NCBI GenBank assembly: GCA_038329865.1
Contig: JBBQNK010000008.1
Location: 1 to 64,000 of the forward strand
Direction: 5' to 3'
DNA: 64,000 nucleotides
DNA from: JANMES01 sp038329865
Lineage (GTDB): Bacteria; Planctomycetota; Phycisphaerae; Tepidisphaerales; Tepidisphaeraceae
Positions 60,378-64,000 of this stretch are shown here, one piece after another (the stretch's first letter is position 1; each line of letters begins with the position of its first letter). The translations under genes were made by a program, and so were the position numbers. The notes under the pieces were generated by a model. It worked only from the letters and a program-made list of their open reading frames with translations. It was not told where the DNA came from and made no database searches.

Positions 60378-61511
60378 TTAGATTGACAGCCGCCCGCCCT
60401 CGAGTGATTTATCGAGGTGGGTCAGCACTTCACATCCGGTGCTCGTGATGAGCACGTCGTCTTCGATCCGCACACCGCCCAGGCCGGGCAGATAAATCCC
60501 AGGCTCCACTGTCACGATATGGCCCGGCTGCAGCAGCTCGCCTTCGCCTTGCTTGCGAAGCGTCGGCTGTTCGTGAATGTCGCGCCCGATGCCGTGCCCC
60601 AGCCCGTGGCCGAAGTATTGACCGTAACCGGCTTTTTCGATGATGCTTCGCGCGGCCGTATCGACCACCTTGCTGTTCACGCCCGGTTCGATCGCCGCGA
60701 TCGCCGCCAGCTGCGCTTCCAGGCAAACCTTGTAAATCTCTTCCAGCTTCGCCGGCAGTTTGCCGATCGAAAAAGTCCGCGTGATGTCGCTGCAGTAGCC
60801 CTGGTAGCGGGCTCCGTAATCGATGAGCAGGAACGTATCGTTTTTGATCGCAATATCCGCCGGCCGATAGTGCGGCAGCGAACTCGCCGGGCCGGTGGCA
60901 ATGATCGGCTCGAAGCTCGCGTCGCTCGCGCCGCGGCGGCGCATCTCGAACGTCAGCAGCCCGGCGATGTAATTTTCCGTCCGCCCGGCCTTGATCTCCG
61001 GCTTGGTGGCGATCAGCGCCTCCTCCGCCACGCGGATCGCTTCCCGGATGATGCCGATCTCCACCTCGTCCTTGACCTTGCGGACGTTGACCATCAACTC
61101 CTCGCCGTGCAGCGTGGCGGGGATTTTCTTCTCCTCAAGCGTTTTGCGGAGTGATTCCACCTGCCCGTACATCGTGAAGTTCGATTCAAAGCCGACTTTG
61201 CTCGCTTTGACCTCCACCAGCGCCGCCGCCAGTGCGTCAGACATCTTGCCTTCACGCATCACGGTTTTAAGCCACGGCGCTTCAATCTGCGACTGCTCGG
61301 TGTATCGGAAATCGGTGACGAGGATGAATTGATCAGCCGTCAGAACGCCGATTGAATCATGCCCGGTAAAGTCGGTGAGGTACGCCAGATCGGCCGGGTG
61401 AGTGAGCAGGAGCGCATCCAACCCGCGCGAGATGATCGCGTTGCGGACGGTCTCCTGTCGAGCCGAAAGATACGGCTTGACCTTACTAGTTTTAGCGGCC
61501 GGTGCGGTCAT
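60378..61511 (-). CDS. M24 family Xaa-Pro aminopeptidase/dipeptidase
   Basis: A 377-residue metallopeptidase that releases N-terminal residues before proline. The N-terminal creatinase domain has LDALLLTHPADLAYLTDFTG (about residues 31-50). The catalytic pita-bread domain shows the metal ligands: LLIDYGARYQGYCSDITRTF (about 227-246; two aspartates), GHGLGHGIGRDIHEQP (about 304-319), VTVEPGIYLPGLGGVRIEDD (about 333-352). The ATG at 61511 is preferred to a TTG five codons earlier. Placement upstream of accB is a conserved arrangement in many bacteria (often with efp between). Confidence 0.95.
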   Translation of the reverse strand: MTAPAAKTSKVKPYLSARQETVRNAIISRGLDALLLTHPADLAYLTDFTGHDSIGVLTADQFILVTDFRYTEQSQIEAPWLKTVMREGKMSDALAAALVEVKASKVGFESNFTMYGQVESLRKTLEEKKIPATLHGEELMVNVRKVKDEVEIGIIREAIRVAEEALIATKPEIKAGRTENYIAGLLTFEMRRRGASDASFEPIIATGPASSLPHYRPADIAIKNDTFLLIDYGARYQGYCSDITRTFSIGKLPAKLEEIYKVCLEAQLAAIAAIEPGVNSKVVDTAARSIIEKAGYGQYFGHGLGHGIGRDIHEQPTLRKQGEGELLQPGHIVTVEPGIYLPGLGGVRIEDDVLITSTGCEVLTHLDKSLEGGRLSI

Positions 61512-61613
61512 GGGTAAGGGTTGCAAAGCCTAATCCAAGCGGGAGTTGTCGTCAACGAAACGGGCGGTTTCGAACGGGCCGAGGCAGGATGGGGGATTTG
61601 GCGCTGGCGACGC

Positions 61614-62051
61614 CTAAAACGGCGTGAACCACACCGGCTGCGGATGGCCCTTCGGCTTGCGGGGCGTCTTCAGTCGCTGCACGTCCGCCAAGTGCCAGTG
61701 GAAGTAGCCGGCGGTCGATCCTTCGCCGGGGGTGACTTTCTCGATCACCGCCGACCCGACGATCACGCCCGTCGGCAGCTCGCCCGGGAACAGCCGCAGC
61801 GCGTTGGCGAGTTCGATCATCCACGGCGGCGGCGGGTTCTCCGGCAGCGACAGATTGTCCGACGAATACCTTCGCCCCCCGGCAGAGGGCAGTGTGAGGG
61901 TCTTCGGCAGGGTGAGGGCTCTTCCTTTTGAAGCGTAGAGATAAAACCGCTCCCCGACGATCCTCGTCGGCCGACTGCGATACTCGATCCGCTTGACCCC
62001 CCGCAGGATCAACTCGACGTACGGTTGTCTGATCGAAAGCGCCAGCATCAC
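61614..62051 (-). CDS. ASCH-domain protein with low-complexity insertion
   Basis: A 145-residue protein of the ASCH/PUA-like fold: LALSIRQPYVELILRGVKRI (about residues 3-22), then EYRSRPTRIVGERFYLYASK and VIVGSAVIEKV (about 97-107), with YFHWHLADVQRL near the end. ASCH proteins bind RNA or modified nucleosides. The fold is interrupted at about residues 43-75 by a repetitive stretch (TLPKTLTLPSAGG then NLSLPENPPPP) whose DNA looks like a common intergenic repeat. The start is one of two adjacent ATGs. Confidence 0.8.
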   Translation of the reverse strand: MMLALSIRQPYVELILRGVKRIEYRSRPTRIVGERFYLYASKGRALTLPKTLTLPSAGGRRYSSDNLSLPENPPPPWMIELANALRLFPGELPTGVIVGSAVIEKVTPGEGSTAGYFHWHLADVQRLKTPRKPKGHPQPVWFTPF

Positions 62052-62139
62052 TCTGGATATCGGCTATTCAGCACCCTGAGCTTGCCGAAGAGGCCGGATC
62101 GACGCGGGGCCGGAATTGAGTGATGTCCCCTTATCCCCC

Positions 62140-62544
62140 TTAGTCTTTCCGGCTTTCCAGGAAAAACGACTGAAGCCGACTTTGTTCATCATAACGTAGG
62201 TTGAGGATATACACGCGTTCCGTTGGTGATATGTCGCCCCAAAAATGTCCCAAGGGGATGAGGCAGAAGGCCCACCAATTATACGACCGGTAGGTCGAAC
62301 GCTCGACTGAGCCGTCTTGGAAGACCTGATCAGGTTCACCAAGTTTGGCATGTATCGTTTTGCGCTCAGTTCCCGGCTGAAGAAGTCGGTCTGGCTCTGT
62401 CGATTTCGCCAAACTCCGAACATCAACATTTGGACCGGAAGAATCACGCTCGATTCGTCCGGGCGTCGGTAATGCGACGCAGCCCCCGCTGCAAATTGCC
62501 GCGATGCAAAGGGCGAGCGAGATTGGCAGGGTTCGGGTGTTCAA
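62140..62544 (-). CDS. Putative lipoprotein, BamE/SmpA-like motif
   Basis: A 134-residue lipoprotein with signal peptide and lipobox SGGC (lipidated cysteine about residue 22). The segment LQPGTERKTIHAKLGEPDQV (about 55-74) resembles the P-G-x-(T)-x-x-x-(I/V)-x-x-x-L-G-x-P signature of SmpA/OmlA/BamE-type proteins; the rest (YNWWAFCLIPLGHFWGDISP then YILNLRYDEQSRLQSF) looks like a beta-rich soluble domain. The role in outer-membrane assembly or another envelope task is inferred. It is followed downstream by the ASCH gene, 88 bases away. Confidence 0.6.
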   Translation of the reverse strand: MNTRTLPISLALCIAAICSGGCVALPTPGRIERDSSGPNVDVRSLAKSTEPDRLLQPGTERKTIHAKLGEPDQVFQDGSVERSTYRSYNWWAFCLIPLGHFWGDISPTERVYILNLRYDEQSRLQSFFLESRKD

Positions 62545-62555
62545 GTGAGGACGTC

Positions 62556-62656
62556 AGGGAAAACAAAGGGGACATTTCTGATTGGGGAAAACAAAGGGGA
62601 CATTTCTGATTGAAATGAGAAATGTCCCTTTATCCATCCCCCCTTTATCCATCCCT
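62556..62656. repeat. Hairpin repeat cluster 1 (GGGACATTTCT / AGAAATGTCCC)
   Basis: AAACAAAGGGGACATTTCTGA occurs twice in a row, the second copy followed by a 10-nt loop and AGAAATGTCCC (62618-62628), then CTTTATCCATCC units. The stem GGGACATTTCT (62597-62607) pairs perfectly. It lies between two small genes. Confidence 0.9.
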
Positions 62657-62658
62657 GG

Positions 62659-62910
62659 TTATATGGCCCGAATGACGATAACCACTGAGGAACCTATGGC
62701 AATGGCAATCACAACCAAGAGTAGCCACCGCTGAGACTTCGGCAATTCGCCAGCTGGCGTTCGATGCCCCCGAAGTATTGCAAGCAACGCCGCCGCGAGT
62801 AAAACGCCCGCGAGAATAATTGAGAGCGGCAGTGACTTACTCTGGATCTGTTGCCAGAGTGTCTTCTCCGGATCTGCCTGTGCGAGTATGAGCAAGAGCG
62901 TCTTGGCCAT
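62659..62910 (-). CDS. Small two-helix membrane protein (83 aa, unknown)
   Basis: An 83-residue protein with two helices (about residues 28-45 and 62-80): SLPLSIILAGVLLAAALLAI and LLLVVIAIAIGSSVVIVI. A short first hydrophobic stretch may act as a signal. The ATG at 62910 abuts the 162-bp repeat 62911-63072, and a TATAAT on the coding strand (62925-62920) sits only 10 bases before it, so the transcript would be nearly leaderless. No family recognised. Confidence 0.55.
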   Translation of the reverse strand: MAKTLLLILAQADPEKTLWQQIQSKSLPLSIILAGVLLAAALLAILRGHRTPAGELPKSQRWLLLVVIAIAIGSSVVIVIRAI

Positions 62911-63072
62911 ATAACCAGTATTATATGGTCACCAACCAGAGAACACATTGCCCCCGGTTAGACCATTCTTGATCGTAACACTCTAACGCCATCCCAGTTA
63001 AACGCCAGAATCTTCTTGTATTAGGAAAAGTAATTCGGGTATGTTGTTAGGAAACTGATAGGGGTCATCATG
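62911..63072. repeat. 162-bp direct repeat, copy 1
   Basis: Nearly identical to 63610-63771 (two differences seen: GTAATTC/GCAATTC and AAACTGA/AAATTGA). Both copies end at a TATAAT-type element facing a small minus-strand gene, with GTTAGAC, CTAACGCC and GTTAAAC elements inside. Confidence 0.97.
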
Positions 63073-63080
63073 AAGCTTCT

Positions 63081-63227
63081 AGGGAAAACAAAGGGGGGAA
63101 AACAAAGGGGACATTTCTGATTGAAATGAGAAATGTCCCTTTATCCATCCTGATTGAAATGAGAAATGTCCCTTTATCCATCCCCTTTATCCATCCGAAA
63201 TGAGAAATGTCCCTTTATCCATCCCCC
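63081..63227. repeat. Hairpin repeat cluster 2
   Basis: One full GGGACATTTCT...AGAAATGTCCC hairpin followed by two further partial GAAATGAGAAATGTCCC units with CTTTATCCATCC tails. The units lack unique spacers between them, so this is not a CRISPR array. Confidence 0.9.
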
Positions 63228-63246
63228 GGTCTACTGCATCGGTGGG

Positions 63247-63591
63247 TTATCTGCCCGCCGAATTGCCGTAGGCGCGGCGAGCGCGAAACTGTCTGATGAA
63301 TCGCAATACACCAATACAAACGAATGCCAAAGTTGCGGCGGCTGTAAGTTCAACGCCGCCGCGCATTCCGTTCGTCAGAAAGAAGCTGATGACGAACACA
63401 ATTATCGCGCCCAGCAGCATCGCCCATCCCGAAAACTGTGCGCGAACATCTGCGAACGGACTAAGCAGACCATCCTCATCTCGACGACAATTCCTCAGAC
63501 GCAGACCTCTCCCCGTTGCCGGACAAAAATAGGCATAAACCAAGCCGGGTGGGTCGAGGCGGTCGGTCGCGTAGTCCAAGGGCGTGGGCAT
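63247..63591 (-). CDS. Small two-helix membrane protein (114 aa, unknown)
   Basis: A 114-residue protein with a polar N-terminal half (LDYATDRLDPPGLVYAYFCP, then LRNCRRDEDGLLSPFADVRA) and two helices (about residues 54-72 and 79-98), ending in RRAYGNSAGR. A TATAAT on its coding strand (63624-63619) within the 162-bp repeat lies 28 bases upstream of the ATG at 63591, a normal promoter distance. I cannot assign a family; it is not similar to the 83-residue neighbour beyond its topology. Confidence 0.55.
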   Translation of the reverse strand: MPTPLDYATDRLDPPGLVYAYFCPATGRGLRLRNCRRDEDGLLSPFADVRAQFSGWAMLLGAIIVFVISFFLTNGMRGGVELTAAATLAFVCIGVLRFIRQFRARRAYGNSAGR

Positions 63592-63609
63592 GCGGGAAAC
63601 CGAGGGCAG

Positions 63610-63771
63610 ATAACCAGTATTATATGGTCACCAACCAGAGAACACATTGCCCCCGGTTAGACCATTCTTGATCGTAACACTCTAACGCCATCCCAGTTAA
63701 ACGCCAGAATCTTCTTGTATTAGGAAAAGCAATTCGGGTATGTTGTTAGGAAATTGATAGGGGTCATCATG
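63610..63771. repeat. 162-bp direct repeat, copy 2
   Basis: Second copy of the element at 62911-63072, in the same orientation and also lying directly upstream of a small minus-strand membrane-protein gene. Confidence 0.97.
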
Positions 63772-63780
63772 GGAGGGGAT

Positions 63781-63867
63781 AAGGGAAAACAAAGGGGAAG
63801 GAAAACAAAGGGGACATCCCTGATTGAAATGAGAAATGTCCCTTTATCCATCCCCTTTATCCATCCC
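63781..63867. repeat. Hairpin repeat cluster 3
   Basis: A shorter version: AAACAAAGGGG units, GGGGACATCCCTGATTGAAAT (mutated left arm) with AGAAATGTCCC and CTTTATCCATCC. The left arm (GGGACATCCCT) no longer pairs perfectly, so this copy is degenerate. Confidence 0.85.
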
Positions 63868-63881
63868 TGTCCCTCGTCCCC

Positions 63882-64000
63882 TCAAGGCGCATGCGGCTCG
63901 CTCGCGGGCGCATCCAAATGACTGGCAGGCGCATGCACGTCATTCGCAGGCGCATCCAAATGACTTGCAGGCGCATGCAAATGACTCGCAGGCGCGTGGA
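63882..64000 (-). CDS. C-terminal end of a protein with 7-residue tandem repeats
   Basis: The stop TGA at 63882-63884 ends a minus-strand frame that runs out of the window. The visible 38 residues are five-plus copies of a heptapeptide A-S-H-L-(D/H)-A-P, with variants ANDVHAP and ASEPHAP last, encoded by 21-bp tandem repeats. Such Ala/Pro/His-rich tails are typical of exported or surface proteins or of linker extensions, but nothing of the main domain is visible. The frame is supported by the regular codon-phase repeat unit (21 = 7 codons) and by the clean stop. Confidence 0.6.
   Translation of the reverse strand, partial: HAPASHLHAPASHLDAPANDVHAPASHLDAPASEPHAP

Noticed and set aside
63081..63227. 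Possible CRISPR array from repeated AAATGAGAAATGTCCC units
   Set aside because: Only a few copies, abutting or with repeat-derived spacers, and no cas genes; they are hairpin repeats.
62911..63771. Classical integron attC sites
   Set aside because: GTTRRRY-like boxes occur (GTTAGAC, GTTAAAC) but not in the inverted R''/R' arrangement of attC, and no integrase is seen; kept only as an open possibility in the array finding.

Overview
The window is a GC-rich bacterial chromosome segment with dense, mostly operonic genes. The gene content (alternative complex III coupled to a caa3-type oxidase, FlhF/FlhG-type flagellar biogenesis, a complete uricolytic pathway, a very long phosphoenolpyruvate carboxykinase-like protein, and short palindromic repeats that also sit inside genes) fits a flagellated aerobic heterotroph, most likely a planctomycete-like (Phycisphaerae-like) lineage. 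That taxonomic guess is an inference; no rRNA gene is present to test it.

Layout. 0-5 kb: the end of a probable transposase gene, then a minus-strand phenylalanine/tyrosine degradation operon (HPPD, fumarylacetoacetase, homogentisate dioxygenase, flavin reductase, phenylalanine hydroxylase). 5-10 kb: an accessory stretch with a frameshifted KdpE-like regulator, small hypothetical genes, a WYL regulator divergent from an ARPP-1-type gene, and a 3' tRNA-Ile fragment that looks like an integration scar. 10.2-16.1 kb: a plus-strand molybdo-hydroxylase operon (Tat-exported 2Fe-2S subunit, FAD/4Fe-4S subunit, Mo subunit, XdhC, MocA-like transferase) behind a recognisable sigma-70 promoter. 16.1-28.1 kb: a minus-strand respiratory operon encoding alternative complex III (ActA, ActB, a fused ActC-ActD, ActE, ActF), a small membrane protein, SCO and oxidase subunits II, I, III and IV, most of them joined by 4-base ATGA/GTGA overlaps.

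28.4-40.4 kb: a hybrid histidine kinase and then a minus-strand purine/ureide operon running from adenine deaminase through ureidoglycine aminohydrolase, a degenerate ketol-acid reductoisomerase homologue, allantoate amidohydrolase, OHCU decarboxylase, uricase, HIU hydrolase and allantoinase to guanine deaminase. The reductoisomerase-like protein has lost the catalytic lysine and two of the metal-binding glutamates and sits where a ureidoglycolate-processing enzyme is missing; this is the best candidate here for new biochemistry.

40.6-54.3 kb: a plus-strand flagellar cluster (flgD, flgE, flbD, fliL, fliN, fliO, fliP, fliQ, fliR, flhB, flhA, flhF, flhG, a small membrane protein, fliA). 54.5-58 kb: a 1154-residue protein resembling PPi-type PEP carboxykinase. 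58-61.5 kb: accC, a DUF1569-type gene, accB and a Xaa-Pro peptidase on the minus strand. 61.6-64 kb: small ASCH, lipoprotein and membrane-protein genes arranged as repeated modules, each separated by hairpin repeats and a near-identical 162-bp direct repeat.

Repeats are a theme. Several intergenic gaps hold long inverted repeats built from short direct units, and one 25-nt palindromic repeat lies in the same reading frame inside two unrelated genes (adenine deaminase and accB), giving both proteins the peptide APPLAVSQ.
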